Notes: generated by a model not told the origin, from the letters alone. 64,000 nucleotides of DNA from Oreocharis arfaki (GCA_013398015.1 VZRR01004734.1:372001-436000); one strand, 5' to 3'. Numbered from the stretch's first letter, positions 41,001-51,000 are shown. Numbers and translations are program-made.

Positions 41001-41976
41001 AGTAAACAAAAGGTTTAAAGGATCACTACCAAAGCTCACAGTAAGCATAATGCTTCCTGAAAAAAAAATCAAAGCAAAAAAATACCCTTAAACACTTCAG
41101 ATTTTTTTTAAGTGCCACTGTATTTCTGTGAACTGCGACCTCTTATGCTTATACACTTTATAATGTAGTGACATGCTAAAACACTCTTGCAAATATCCAG
41201 TTTTTGGTAAAAAGTAAAAAACAAAGACCAAATATTAAAACTACTTTTAGTTGAATCCATCAAGTTCAAAGCCTACTTTTACAAATTTTCTTCTAACTTT
41301 CATAATTTCTCCCAAAAAAGTGTTTCTAACCAAATTAACCAAAATTACTAAATCTGAACTTATAGCTGAGCAATAGTTTGGCTGCTCTGGAGGTTTGACA
41401 TGGCACAGATCCATTTGATATTTCACGCTTCATGACACCTCATCCATTTCGGTTTTACAGGAAATAAAGAAAAAGCAAATCTTCCAGAAGTATACTAATA
41501 TCGAATTAAACTTTCTGGGATAGAACGTGAAACATTAATTATGTATTACTTTCGCAGAAAAAACCCTGTTCTCGAAAATTACCTCCTTTTTTTCTAATAA
41601 TAATACAACTCTCACCACCTGTAGTTCTAAAACTACTTAAAAATCGACACAATTCCATTCTAGGCCCCAGAGCGTGCCCGCTGGTGCTCCAAGAGCTGCC
41701 CTGGTGAGTGAAGCTCCCGGGACAGACTCCCCCACCCCCGGCACACCTGGACGTGGCAGGCGCAGGCGAGCAGAGCCCCTCGCGGTTCGCGGCCGGCCCA
41801 CCCCCGCGACCCCGGCACTCACCATTCTTGCGCTCGGTGAGGGGCGGCAGGCAGGGGCTGGGCTGCAGCGACAGCCCCCGCAGCTCGTGCGCCACGGCCT
41901 CGCTGTGCGGGCTGGGCGCCAGCCGCGCCGGGGGCCCGGGCTCGTCCTCGCCGTCCGCCGGCCCCGCGGGCTCCAT
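1862..41976 (-). CDS. MRTFB: MRTFB (MKL2) partial coding region, 11 exons, long N-terminal form
   Basis: Myocardin-related transcription factor B is a coactivator of serum response factor. In the family, RPEL motifs bind G-actin in the cytoplasm and release on actin polymerisation lets the protein enter the nucleus. The coding exons are 41823-41976, 18242-18307, 17212-17267, 16585-16660, 15358-15519, 14663-14847, 9959-10099, 8281-8528, 6578-6731, 3397-4419 and 1862-2017. They join without frameshift into 807 codons. Visible domains are RPEL1 about 53-73, RPEL2 93-117 (RPDRSEL 104-110), RPEL3 130-161 (RPGPMEL 148-154), basic box 290-307, Gln-rich 331-350, SAP about 408-444 and coiled coil about 577-618. 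Human MRTFB is roughly 1,090 residues by recall, so about 280 C-terminal residues including the transactivation domain lie off the left edge. MRTFB rather than MRTFA is favoured by the N-termini and the residues flanking SAP and the coiled coil. Confidence 0.96.
2018..3396 (-). other. MRTFB intron J-K
   Basis: GT-AG intron of about 1.4 kb, AT-rich. It contains a minus-strand AATAAA at 2871-2866, whose use is unknown. No repeat family is recognised. Confidence 0.85.
3397..4419 (-). CDS. MRTFB: MRTFB coding exon J: SAP domain and coiled coil
   Basis: This large 1,023-base exon (341 codons, phase 0) starts VAELKMELKLRGLPVSGTKT, the core of the SAP domain, a helix-turn-helix for DNA-context binding. 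A long Ser/Thr-rich stretch follows, with PLPISPSPSEQSS and MMSPSQFL, both family-conserved. The coiled coil runs about 577-618 (DRKLQEKEKQIEELKRKLEQ and on) with regular Leu/Ile heptads and mediates homo- and heterodimerisation in the family. VIKQE at 683-687 fits a sumoylation consensus. The exon ends NIKLQ before the donor GTAAGG. The acceptor is ttttatttcag. Unspliced, the frame would continue 20 residues to a stop at 3336-3334. Confidence 0.97.
4420..6577 (-). other. MRTFB intron I-J
   Basis: GT-AG intron of about 2.2 kb. Nothing beyond the splice sites is recognised. The 3' end carries a TTTTA-repeat pyrimidine-type tract just before the acceptor. Confidence 0.85.
6578..6731 (-). CDS. 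MRTFB: MRTFB coding exon I: Ser/Asn-rich linker to SAP domain
   Basis: The 154-base exon encodes PLNDKQSNNGNSPLNTLNSS, then TPTSAASSPRQNSNVPSRKP, and ends GPLPSSLDDLK (residues 363-414). The final LDDLK is the start of the SAP helix. The acceptor (cctattacttgaag) is an AAG site with a mediocre pyrimidine tract and lies about 32 bases from an AT-rich microsatellite. The donor is GTAAAA. The exon matches the family in order and length. Confidence 0.94.
6732..8280 (-). other. MRTFB intron H-I
   Basis: GT-AG intron of about 1.55 kb. Its 3' end holds the AT-rich hexanucleotide microsatellite listed separately. Nothing else is recognised. Confidence 0.85.
6764..6800. repeat. (TATAAA)n microsatellite
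   Basis: About six uninterrupted copies of the six-base unit TATAAA lie on the plus strand (TTTATA in the sense of MRTFB). It ends about 32 bases upstream of the exon I acceptor. Confidence 0.9.
8281..8528 (-). CDS. MRTFB: MRTFB coding exon H: basic box and Gln-rich region
   Basis: The 248-base exon encodes residues 281-362. It begins QSHPKNPNDKHRSKKCKEPK and continues PRVKKLKYHQYIPPDQKGEK. This is the conserved basic B1 region that contacts SRF and carries nuclear import function in the family. A Gln-rich helix follows (RLLQQQQLFLQLQILSQQQQ, 331-350), the region that contributes to SRF binding. The acceptor is ccataaacag and the donor GTATGT, splitting the Lys codon of PLK. It is one of the best conserved exons in the window. 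Confidence 0.96.
8529..9958 (-). other. MRTFB intron G-H
   Basis: GT-AG intron of about 1.4 kb without recognisable repeats, RNA genes or further exons. Confidence 0.85.
9959..10099 (-). CDS. MRTFB: MRTFB coding exon G: Pro/Thr-rich linker
   Basis: The 141-base exon (47 codons, symmetric phase 0) encodes YPPLTSPVPEFLKTPSTIEQ through SAAKPGPTLVK (residues 234-280). The PVPEFLKTP core and the AKPGPxLVK end match the family. The middle is a Thr-rich run (TTLTTTT) that is poorly conserved. The acceptor is taatactag and the donor GTGGGT. Because it is symmetric, it could be skipped without a frameshift, although nothing in the sequence shows that it is. Confidence 0.93.
10100..14662 (-). other. 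MRTFB intron F-G
   Basis: GT-AG intron of about 4.6 kb, AT-rich, with an A-rich simple stretch at about 12593-12650. No coding exon or interspersed repeat is recognised. Confidence 0.8.
14663..14847 (-). CDS. MRTFB: MRTFB coding exon F: Ser/Asp/Pro-rich linker, tandem acceptor
   Basis: The exon encodes VGQENYPQALDDFSFDEDSS, then DALSPDQPASQESQGSAAS, and ends NAATSTQ (about residues 172-233). It is an acidic, Ser/Pro-rich and probably disordered segment with several Ser-Pro sites. The acceptor is a tandem tagcag. Use of the upstream AG (exon start 14847) adds an Ala codon and gives the length I recall for human MRTFB; use of the downstream AG (start 14844) drops it. Both keep the frame. The donor is GTACAG. 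Confidence 0.93.
14848..15357 (-). other. MRTFB intron E-F (GC-AG)
   Basis: A short intron of about 0.5 kb that starts GCAAGT and ends in the tandem acceptor tagcag. Both ends are set by the protein match of the neighbouring exons. Confidence 0.88.
15358..15519 (-). CDS. MRTFB: MRTFB coding exon E: RPEL motif 3, GC donor
   Basis: This 162-base exon covers residues 118-171, from ETFAEPSLQATQMKLKRARL to VDSSVKEAII. It contains the third RPEL repeat with RPGPMEL at 148-154 and the following VEKNILP helix. The acceptor is tccttttag. The donor reads ATAG|GCAAGT, a GC donor with otherwise perfect consensus. No GT donor in phase exists nearby, and the protein match to the family ends exactly here. 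The exon completes the actin-sensing module. Confidence 0.95.
15520..16584 (-). other. MRTFB intron D-E
   Basis: GT-AG intron of about 1.1 kb. Nothing further is recognised. Confidence 0.85.
16585..16660 (-). CDS. MRTFB: MRTFB coding exon D: RPEL motif 2
   Basis: The 76-base exon encodes TENFLKHKIRSRPDRSELVR followed by MHILE (residues 93-117). It is a canonical RPEL repeat with RPDRSEL at 104-110. The donor is GTACGT. The acceptor is ttcttttaag, an AAG acceptor, which is less common than CAG or TAG but has a good pyrimidine run. The exon is more GC-rich than its surroundings. The motif binds G-actin in the hydrophobic cleft through the helix before the RPxxxEL turn (family knowledge). Confidence 0.95.
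16661..17211 (-). other. MRTFB intron C-D
   Basis: GT-AG intron of about 0.55 kb. Nothing further is recognised. Confidence 0.85.
17212..17267 (-). CDS. MRTFB: MRTFB coding exon C: linker between RPEL1 and RPEL2
   Basis: The 56-base exon encodes PLKSPAAFHEQIKSLERAR (residues 74-92), the spacer between the first two RPEL motifs. The acceptor is cccttcacag and the donor GTAAAC. In family structures the spacer helices also bind actin, and the FHEQ/LERAR pattern is retained here. The phase agrees on both sides: C from exon B plus CC gives Pro, and AGG ends on a codon boundary. Skipping this 56-base exon would shift the frame. Confidence 0.94.
17268..18241 (-). other. MRTFB intron B-C
   Basis: GT-AG intron of about 1 kb, AT-rich towards 17930-18230. 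Nothing further is recognised. Confidence 0.85.
18242..18307 (-). CDS. MRTFB: MRTFB coding exon B: RPEL motif 1
   Basis: This 66-base exon encodes LQLRLQQRRTREQLVDQGIM and a final Pro (residues 52-73 of the long form). It is the first RPEL motif; the central RPxxxEL core is present as RRTREQL, so the Pro is replaced by Arg, as in myocardin-family first repeats. The acceptor is ttttgtcag and the donor GTAAGA. It enters in phase 1, and both alternative upstream exons supply the needed G. The exon is shared by all predicted isoforms. In the family this motif contributes to the pentavalent actin complex that hides the import signal. Confidence 0.95.
27339..27394 (+). repeat. Copy 1 of a 55-base direct repeat
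   Basis: The segment holds ctacaggatactataatgtg followed by tatcaacagcctaagcaaag. It matches 28953-29008 with about six differences. The flanks do not align convincingly. It is either a small local duplication or a fragment of an unrecognised repeat family. Confidence 0.75.
28953..29008 (+). repeat. Copy 2 of a 55-base direct repeat
   Basis: The segment holds ctacaggatgctataatgtg followed by tatcaatagactaagcaaag, in the same orientation as the copy at 27339-27394 and about 1.6 kb from it. Confidence 0.75.
31772..31892 (-). CDS. MRTFB: MRTFB alternative first coding exon (MIDSS N-terminus)
   Basis: The ATG is at 31892-31890 in a near-ideal context (CCCACCATGA). Forty codons follow, starting MIDSSKKQQQGFSEILPAGD and ending NSQKSLKE plus one base, then the donor GTCAGT. 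The extra G joins to TA of exon B to make the same Val codon used by the long form, so either first exon feeds the RPEL region in frame. I recall a human MRTFB isoform that begins MIDSSKKQQQGF and runs through SLKEV into the same RPEL sequence, which makes this identification firm. The peptide is Lys/Glu-rich and differs completely from exon A. A CpG-rich stretch lies immediately upstream on the minus strand, consistent with a separate promoter. Confidence 0.93.
31893..32125 (-). promoter_or_regulatory. MRTFB: CpG island and probable promoter/5' UTR of the MIDSS isoform
   Basis: The interval is strongly GC- and CpG-rich compared with the surrounding AT-rich intron, especially at about 31935-32115. 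It lies directly upstream of the alternative ATG. No TATA box is visible. A minus-strand ACCAAT (CCAAT-type) element lies at 32210-32205. The absence of a splice acceptor immediately before the ATG and the CpG content together favour a first exon with its own promoter. The start site cannot be placed. Confidence 0.65.
37672..37803 (-). mobile_element. CR1 LINE fragment, 3' region
   Basis: The text agcagggtcagctggaacag, gctgcccagga and ttccacaacctctctgggc follows the reverse complement of avian CR1 3' ends as I recall them. The fragment is diverged and about 130 bases long, with no coding capacity. Confidence 0.75.
38711..38750. repeat. 10-base tandem repeat TTCCCCACAG
   Basis: Two perfect copies (38721-38740) are flanked by a near-perfect third (ttccccacga) and a degenerate first copy (ttcccctgaa). 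A GT-rich stretch lies just upstream. Confidence 0.9.
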
Positions 41977-42065
41977 CCTGGGCACGCCTCGGCGCTCTGC
42001 GGAAACAACGCGGCTCTGGTCACACCGTGCGCCAGCAGCACCGAGGAGCGCTTCACACGGCTGGG
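41680..42065 (-). promoter_or_regulatory. MRTFB: CpG-rich island over MRTFB exon A
   Basis: This is a sharp GC- and CpG-rich block in AT-rich surroundings. It covers exon A and about 70-100 bases on each side. It could be an internal promoter for the long form or simply a GC-rich exon. The open frame running upstream of exon A to 42090 is compatible with a first exon. No TATA box is seen. Confidence 0.45.
41823..41996 (-). CDS. MRTFB: MRTFB coding exon A: start of long isoform
   Basis: The start ATG is at 41976-41974 in a strong context (CCCAGGATGG: A at -3, G at +4). It encodes 51 residues beginning MEPAGPADGEDEPGPP and ending LPPLTERKN plus one base. The human long form has the same plan (acidic start, then APSPxSEAVAHE, then LPPLxERKN), which fixes the start. 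The donor GTGAGT follows at 41822. A possible acceptor (tttccgcag) sits at 41999-41997, giving a 20-base 5' UTR in this exon, but its pyrimidine tract is weak. The reading frame stays open upstream to another ATG at 42090, so the exon could instead be a first exon inside the GC-rich island. The segment is acidic and Pro-rich and precedes the first RPEL motif. Confidence 0.92.
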
Positions 42066-45000
42066 GTACGCTCAGCTCCTTCGCGCGCAAAACTCAACTT
42101 CACAATTACACAGACTTTACGTACTGATTGCCCGCAAATATTACGGGTTGGCAAAAATATCGCCAGGGAATGGATTTAGAGGCAACTTAACAGAGAGGCA
42201 GGACAGTTCCTCTGCTCTCACTGACAGAAAAATCAGCCAGTATTAACCCTCACGATGGATGTCCAGAGGCTCCCGTGTCCCACCCTGCGCTCCTACCCGC
42301 GTAACTGGACAACATCCCCTTCTTTCAGTAGCTTCTATTAGAGAATGCTGAATTAATATATCGTACTAAAATACAAACCGCTTTTAATACTTTGAAGCTC
42401 TGCACAACTCTCCTACAGATCCCAAATCAACGTTAGTATTAATACAGGACTTCACACCACCAAAGGACTGTATTAGAATTAGTTAATCCTCAACTCTCTC
42501 CAGCAAGAAAGACTTTCGGCCATGAATATTTTAAAATGAATGTTACTGCACACTAGCTACTTATTGTTAAAATACTTTACAGAGTTGAATAAAAGTCCAA
42601 AATCACTATTTCTTTCATTTCTATCATTGGTGTGGTACTTAATCTACAGTTAGGAGAGACAGAAGTATGAATTACTGGTACAGCCTTTTTATAACTTACA
42701 GAACTATTAAGTCATTAAAATTCAAAAAAATCAATATGGACTTCAATGAAGTCCTATCCCTGGATTCTTGGAAACTTAAACGATATAATACATTAACAAT
42801 TCAGAAAGATCCATAACAGTGAAGAAATGTCTTATTATTGTGAGATTTTAAAAAAATTAATTATTTTTCTTATGAAACACAACTGCTTGCCATAGTCAAC
42901 CTTAAATTTCAAACTAAAAAACATTCTGAATATAAACATCACGTGTTGGTGTGTGTAATCAAACGTTTTTAAAATGCAATATATGTTTCAATGATCAATC
43001 CCAAAATATTTCAAGTGTTAACATGATGTTTAAAAAACCAAGATGACAAAAAATTATCATGACCACCAAAGAATGGCCTACACTACAAAAGGGTAGAGAA
43101 TCATGTTCTGAAAGTGTGAATTGAAAAATAAGAAATATAAGCAAGCGCTGCTTGATATACTCCTAAATAGAACAATTATCATGGTTAAGTGCATATTTTT
43201 CATTATTTTCCCTAGTTACCAACTGGTGCTTTCACATCAAATGAAGACATATTAACTTACCATTATGCAAGATTTTTTTTCTTTGTTCTTAGCTTTTAGA
43301 AGCATAATTTACTCAGCTCTCACTCGATTTCCTGACATTACACTCTCCTCGAACTCCCACTCACCCATACAAATTAAGTACATCATTAACCAAGCAGGTC
43401 TCTTCAGAGCAGAATTTAAGTGAAAATGTAGCTGCGTATCTGCTCATATTCACAGCATTTTATCCACAATTTTCTAGACATGAGTTGCCTTGGAGTGACT
43501 TTTCAAAGAGATTAAGCCACATGAGCTGTATTCATGCCTTCAAACGCAGATGAAGTTAATAGAAACACCTTCTTGTACTAAGGGTTTAGCATTTGTTATG
43601 CTGCACATTAGCTTTGACTAATTCTTTTCCCCATGACAGATAACTAAACATCATGCTTTGAATGAAAGCAGCTTGACTTTCATCACTTCTACAATGCACT
43701 GCGGAATTGGTAATGTGTCCATCTCTTAATTTTTGTTTCAGGAATGTACAGAAATGTGGGTTTATTGTCCAGATCCAACTGAGAACACAGCATGCAATTA
43801 AATGATGATGATTGCAGCACAGCAGCACAACTCAAAACAAGTTTGACTTCCCACACAAAATGTGCTTGATCTATGGTTTGAACATTAATAAAATAGATTG
43901 GAAGGGACCTTCTGGAGGTCATCTAGTCCATCCCCCTGTCCCATGGGATTACTAGCTCTCACGAATTGGTCTTGTCTGAAAATCTCCAAAGCAGGTGATT
44001 TCACCACCTCAGGGTAACCTCACTAGGAATGCTTTGCCCACCCCCTTCACACAGAATTTTTCCTGCTCATTATGACTCTCAGGTCCCCATTTTCACTGTG
44101 GTTTCATACAGTACATGAATTTCATCATTAGGAAACCTCTAAATCCAAAGTTGTCCAGTGCAGAACTCTAACCCTAATTTTAAACTTTCCAATCCACAGT
44201 AAGTATCTCAGGTATTGCATTTCCCTTCTCCTAAATCTTTTAGATAGGCTTCTAAAAACCCAGGTATTTTCTCAAATGATCCTTAAACACTAGAACAACC
44301 CTACTGCTATGTTGCTACATAATCTTTGAACAAAAGACACTCTAGAATTCCCTGAAAGTCTAAATTCCTCAAATTCTCTACTCATATCTCAAATCACATT
44401 TGGCTCTCATTTCTTTTCATTTTTACTTACTAACAGCTGCTGTATCAGACTGCAGAAATATTTCTGAGCTAAGAACAACAAATTCTCTTAACCTTCCCCA
44501 AAAAGGAAAACACATCCCCACCCAATACTTACAGGGGTTTCTTGTAGGGGGAAAAAGTCAGTGACCTACATCATCAGCATCTGGCTTAGATACACTAGGA
44601 TGCTTACAGCTCCTTACTGAATCAATGAACAGAACTTCTAAAAATTATTATAAAGATGACAAATTGAAGACTTGCAATAAAAAATTTAATAACATAATTG
44701 AAACTCAACAGTAAAAAAAATGTACAGGAAAAACAGAATTTAAAAAAATCCATACTAATAAAGTTTCAATTTTCTACTTTGCATAATCCAAGAAAGCATC
44801 TTTTATACCAGGCTGATCTGACAGAAATCAGTTGTCACTTCAGGGGTTTCTGCTCCCTTCCTTGAAACTAAGACACCTGAAGTTGTGTGAACCATCACTC
44901 TGCTAGGAATGAAAACAATTTCTCCTTATGAACTGTTGGAAAGCATAATGCCAATTTATTTCTGGCAACTAAAAATAAAATTACTCGATTGTTCCAATAG

Positions 45001-48000
45001 TCCTAAACAATTTCAGGTGGTTGGGTTTTTTTGTTTTAACATAGAATTCAGCAAAATGTTTAAGAGTAGTAAAGTGAAAACTAGAAAAAAAGCATTTTCC
45101 TACTTAGCCTTTAGAATACATTATCAAAATAGAATCTGCACCAGCACTGCTAGGAAGGCTTTGGTTCACATTTCCCTGACAAGTACACAGGAACAGTGTT
45201 CCAGCACTGGCAAACCAGAACTCCTGTACAATGTATGAGCCTTATGTAAGTGTTCTCACAGATTGTAGGTGGTTGCTATCTTCTTAACTGCTGAAGACAA
45301 ATGCTCCTTTTATTTTTAAACATTTTATCTTCAAAAGACAAAATGTATTTCCTTGGAAAAATCATATGGGGGGGTGAAATACATACTTCCCTGCTACTTG
45401 AGACACCAGAACTGGTATTTTATTCGGCACAAACTGTGAAATCTGGATGACACTTCAGTAGTAAATCAGCTTTTATTTTAGCAATCTGCTGGAAAATAAC
45501 AGTTTAAGAATAACAGTGCATTGAAGCTCTGGCCAAATCAGCTGGCTGACGTTAACACTGCTCACTCACTCACACCTGCAAGGAACCTGGGTCACTACAC
45601 ACAGTGCAATACTGAATTGAACTAATAGTCACAAGATATTAGCAACACCAGCTCCAGGATTTACAGAATCATGGTGCGAACATGACCACCCAGTTTCTCC
45701 ATTTATAAAACTCAGTAAAATTTAAAACTCCAGCAGTTTGTAATACACCAGAATCTTTAGTGGGGAGAATACTCGAATTGTAAAATGTTGGGTTTGTTTT
45801 GTTTTTCTTACTTTTTTCTTCAGTGTATCAGAAAACATTAAAAAAGACTCTTAAAGGGATTCAGCAGGTTAACTAACAGCTGCCAAGGAAGGCCATTGCA
45901 TTAAGCTCTTTGGTCTCCCTGTCAGTGCTGGGAAAGACCTGGAGATCAGTGCAGTGGGAACGGTGATTTCTGACACTGAGGCCAATAACCACATTGGAGG
46001 CTGTTATAGTTTCAATTATTCCTTCCATTTGAGCAGTGAGCATTAATGATTTGTACCTGAGAGAATGTGAGAAGTCACAGTCTGAGACTGACTTAGCAAT
46101 TCCCCTTCCCCTCTCATGACAAAGGGCAAGGACCGTGCTTTCAGAATGCAGCAGACCCTACCACTGCCCACACAAGCCTACAGCAAACTTCCTTCCTAGG
46201 CGGCAAATTAGTCCAGTCCCGGTGGTCAGACCCTTGGAACGCTCAGTATCTCCTTTCTTCCAAGGACCAACACACGTCAGACTTGAACATAAACAAAGTA
46301 GTTGAGAACACTGAGCTCACTGAACAATCCGGGAACTGGAAGCTACGGCAGTCACTTCCCGGAGAAAAGCCTGGGGATGAAACACCCACTCCAAGGAGAG
46401 GAAGAGATGCAAGGCGTAAAGAGAAAATGAAGAAATAAATCATGGGCTTGGCTGTAGTCTCCATCTCCATCAGCTCCTGGAGCACCACCAAAGAGAGGCT
46501 GTGCTACGAGGAGGGTGACGCTCCTCAGCCCAGCCACGGCGGCTGCCCGCAGCTCACAAACGCCGTGAGGGCTGCGCTGGCACGAGCCCCAACCATACAG
46601 GCACAGCTCCACCTCTGCTGTGCTGACACCCACTGTACAGACACCATCTCAGTGCAGCACGTGAACTTTGACATGAGAACTGAGATTAAATCATTATCTT
46701 GAAAGAGCAACTGCAATCCTACAGTGTCAATAAACTTAATTAAGTTTTATGGGCAACAAATACAGAGCAACAAAGATTTAAATCATACAGCTATTTTTAT
46801 GAAGGTAATTATACAAAAGCAGAAAAAGATGAGAAATAGCAGCAGCTGACTAACCATGAGTAATCATCTTGGATTATGCATTATGAAAAACTCACTATTA
46901 CTATTCACTTCTTTAAAAAACAGTGTGCAGAAGTATCTGACAAAACTGAGGTCCTGTCACGCTTCTCACCATACCAGTACCTGGAATAACACGTTTCTTC
47001 CAGGAGCACAGAGTCCTCCTGAACTGGGCTGATTGATACTGCAGAAAAATGTCCACTTCTATTAAATAACTGACTGAGATTAAATTTTTGTAACTGTCTC
47101 CTCTAGCTAAATTAATACCACTGAACAGACACCAAAAGACATCCAGAAACTCATTTAACACTTCTGCATATTTTGATGACAATGCTACATTGAGATTCTC
47201 TTTACTAGTTCTTCAAAGGAAATCTTTAAATCTTAAGTCTTTGGACTGATCAAAAAACGAAAAATAAATAAGCTACACTGGCAAATGGACATTGTAAATG
47301 ACATAATGTATAGAAAATTACTTGTATTTGGACAGAGGCTGGGGATGAGTCAGAAGAATCCTTGATGATACACTCCCTCCAGTGCTACCTCCAGGCAGGA
47401 AAAAAAAGAGATCACAGTAATTGGTAACGGGAGCTGTGCCCTGCTAAGTGCAAATGAATTACCCGGCAGAGTGTGGGTCTGTGAGGAATAAAGGCAGCCT
47501 CCCACAGCTCCATTAAAGCGTGGGGAAACTAAAGCCTACCCTGCTGCTGTGTAGGGCCATAGAGATGATTTATCTCTTCTTTTCTCACATTACTGCCTTC
47601 TCAAACTAACCTGTTCAAACAAGAGTTGGTGAAATCTTCTGGGCTACTCATAAACCTTCACTGGAAAGAACCTACCTCATAGCAATGTTGTGAAGCTTAG
47701 TGTTTAAATACCTTAAGGTCTCATACAAATGTTGTAAGTAGTTGTCAATATTACAACTATCTTCTGTATTCACATTTCAAGGGCTTTAAAATGATAATAA
47801 TAGAACTTATTCAAAATGCTAAACTTCTTACAAATATTTTACGTAAAGCAAGGCAAGGTTCAATATACACAACATTAATCACGGAAACAGAACCCATACC
47901 TTCAGATGCAAGTGGTGTTTAAATTGTTTACTGATTATATAAAACAGTTCAAATATGTCATCTTCCTTTAAGAAATAGCTGTGAAACTCTGCAGTGTGCA

Positions 48001-51000
48001 ACAAAATCAATAAATCGGTCTGAGGGACAGTTTTAATATGAAGAGCTTTGCAGTAGCGTTTGAATAATTGTGACATCAACTCAGATTAACCTGCCCAAAA
48101 GCAAGTTCAGTTCTTCTGGTCTATGACAGACCTTTGTGGAAGGAATTAGTAAGATACCACGTGCTCCATGATTTTCTGTGGCCAGCAAACATAAGGAGTA
48201 GCCAGAAGAATCTATTTATGTAACTGAAGTTGCCAACATATGAAAAAATCAAAAGCAAAGTGTTTGTTTTGGTATTATAAATGCACTTTATAGCTCAGAC
48301 AATAATTAATAACTTTTATCAATGAACTGGATCATAATCTTTCACAATACTATGTGTTCAGATACCTTTGATAGCCAAAATAGTGATCTATCTTAAAAAT
48401 GAATGGTGGTAGAGCTGAATGATTAGGGCATTTCAGGAAAGGTTAGATGACTCCATGATTTCATTTGTTTGCTTGGATACTGCAAGATGTTCCCATTTAT
48501 GACTAAGCTGCAGGTGCTATTCTGTTTATTTTACTGCCTGTAAACCAAGCCCTTGAACTGAACAAAGCAAGGAAAGCACAAGGATTCAATCAAAGAGGAA
48601 GGAACTGCAAGACTGCTTCCCGTTGAATGTGCTGCTTTCTACCTCCCATCATAAGTGTGACTGAACATTGCACAATCATTTCTATTAGATGAAATTTCTT
48701 GAAAAATCTATATTTTTGATATCTACACACTGTTACAGAGATTAGCATAGTTTTACTAATGTAACATTCGGTATTCTCTTAAAAAATACAATCAACTTCT
48801 ACTGGACAGTATTTAACATACTATTCACATTCAGCAATAAACTAAGTGCTAATTAGAAATTATTTCAAAATAATGTAAGCATAATTAGAGATTACGAGCA
48901 ACAACAATTTAGAGGATCTTGCAAAAATCAGAATGATTATGTCTGAGCTGAAATTGAGTGACATGTGCAGAAGGTCCTCAGTTAAGCAGTCCCTACTCAC
49001 AACCTTAGGACAACTAAGAAAATCTCCCTTTACAAACCTTTTGCTGCATATTGACTTGGACCAACACAGCTCCTTTGAGGTATTAACAATGCCAACAATA
49101 ACTTGAATTAGCTCCCATGGAAACCAGTCAACTTGTTGCTCCCAACTTCCTGAAAATAAAACTTTTAGTATTTAATCTGCTAATGGACAAAAGAAAAACT
49201 TAGGTGGTGACAGATTAATGCTTAATCAAAAAGGATAAAAATCAACCTGTGGTACATCTTAAGCCGCAGCTATTTACTGTGCATCCTTTACCTGATTTAC
49301 ACCAAGTGCTTAGAGTTCATCTACAATATCCTTTCCTGTTTCTTACTTCTGATCATGTAACCACCATGTAAAATCATGGCAGAGCCTTACCACATGTATT
49401 TAACTGTCTCAAATGACTGGTTTTAATTTAAAGTTATTAGAAGTAGTTAATCTTCTCCTCTATTCTATTTCCTTTAACTAGAAAGAAAACAGAGGCCTGG
49501 TACCACACAACTGATGTGTCTGGTTTACAAGTTCATGGGACAAGCTCTTCAGCAACTTAGCTGACACTCAGTGATAAATTTTGAACAGCAACAAAAGCAC
49601 AATCAAGGGCAAATTAAAGGTGGTGGTGAAAGTATTAAGATGATTTTTTATAGTGCTGATGTCCTGCTTAGACAAAACCATTCTTGGTGAGCTACAACCT
49701 TAGATTCTGAAGGCTCTCCTGGAGTTCCCAGAGGTGCCTCACAATTAGCTACACACATTAAACACACATGCTCCTCTCATGCCTGCTGGGTGGGTATGAA
49801 TGTTCATCTTCCTCAACTAAACAGAGGCAGAGACACAACATTTTGGCAATCCCACAATATCACTTCGTGCTATTGCCAGCTCTTCTACTCAATATGTGTA
49901 AATTATTCTCTCCTGTATTTTTCATTGTTCTGAAATCACAATGAGGTCCATCCTTACAGCCAAAGCTGCCTCTGGAACAGGGCAAATACGTTTATTTGCT
50001 TGGCTTAAAAGCATTACTTTCTATTACAAACTCTAAACAGCACTTTGAAGGGAAAGAGCAGTTGTTTCATCTCATATATCAGCTATCATTTAGATTCATG
50101 GCCCCAGGAGGATGACCCCCTTCCTCCCCAGTCTTCAGCTTTCTCCAAGTTAGACCTGCTGCTATAGCAGGGACAAAGAAGCTGTTACACCTTACCTGGA
50201 GGCAGAACAGTGTCACACTGCACTGCTCACCTGCTCAGATCCCACATCGTGTTAAGTGGCCTCAGATTTTATACAGCAGTGACAAAAGGTCACAATGTGA
50301 ATGCAATTATATCACTTGATTTACACCCTACAGCATCTTCACAAGAATTAAAGTGCTGGGTTTTTTTTTTTTTACAGAAACAACAAGGATGCAGACTGAA
50401 AGAATGCTAAATTCCATGCAGTTAAGCAGACTTCCAGGAAGAAAAATCCCACAACAAACCACAAAATGCCAGCCCTGAGATTCCTAAACACCCGTAATTA
50501 AGCATGAAGATATACCACACATGTAGTATTATGACTAACAGAAAAATAAATAAATTTGTTAAAGACAAAATTACACTCTTCACTAAACAAAAGCCAAATC
50601 TTTACTTTTCAAATCAAACACATTTCTTCTAACAAGGACAATCCTCTCTGCAAACAGGGTAAAACCACAGGAAGGAATATCACTTATTGCTTCTTTATAA
50701 ATACAGATCCAAGATTATAAGTGATGTAGCTTAATCTCCAGATCAACACCCATATTCTAAAATAATCAGAATAAGTATGTTATTAGTATGGTGCCTGAAA
50801 ACGCCAATGTTCTACACAGCTTAATGCTATAATCCATAGTCCATGCCCTCAGTGCTTTAAGAACCAATTTCTCACGATCTCCAAAGCTAAAATGAACTTG
50901 AATTCCATTTTCTCTACTGAAATTAGCTAAAGAGTAATAGGACAGAAACTCTGGGTCAGGAGAGTTTATGTTGCCTAAGGCCAGTTTCAAAGAAGTCTTA

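Larger units (their letters stand above)
32126..41822 (-). other. MRTFB intron between exon A and the alternative first exon
   Basis: About 9.7 kb of non-coding sequence. It contains one CR1 fragment (37.7 kb), a 10-base tandem repeat (38.72 kb) and G-runs at about 36272, 37938 and 37976. It is moderately GC-rich at 38.7-40.1 kb, where the open frames look like chance. No exon is recognised. Confidence 0.75.

Noticed and set aside
41674..42246. Plus-strand open frames antisense to exon A
   Set aside because: High GC content leaves all frames open; the minus-strand frame has the MRTFB match and splice donor.
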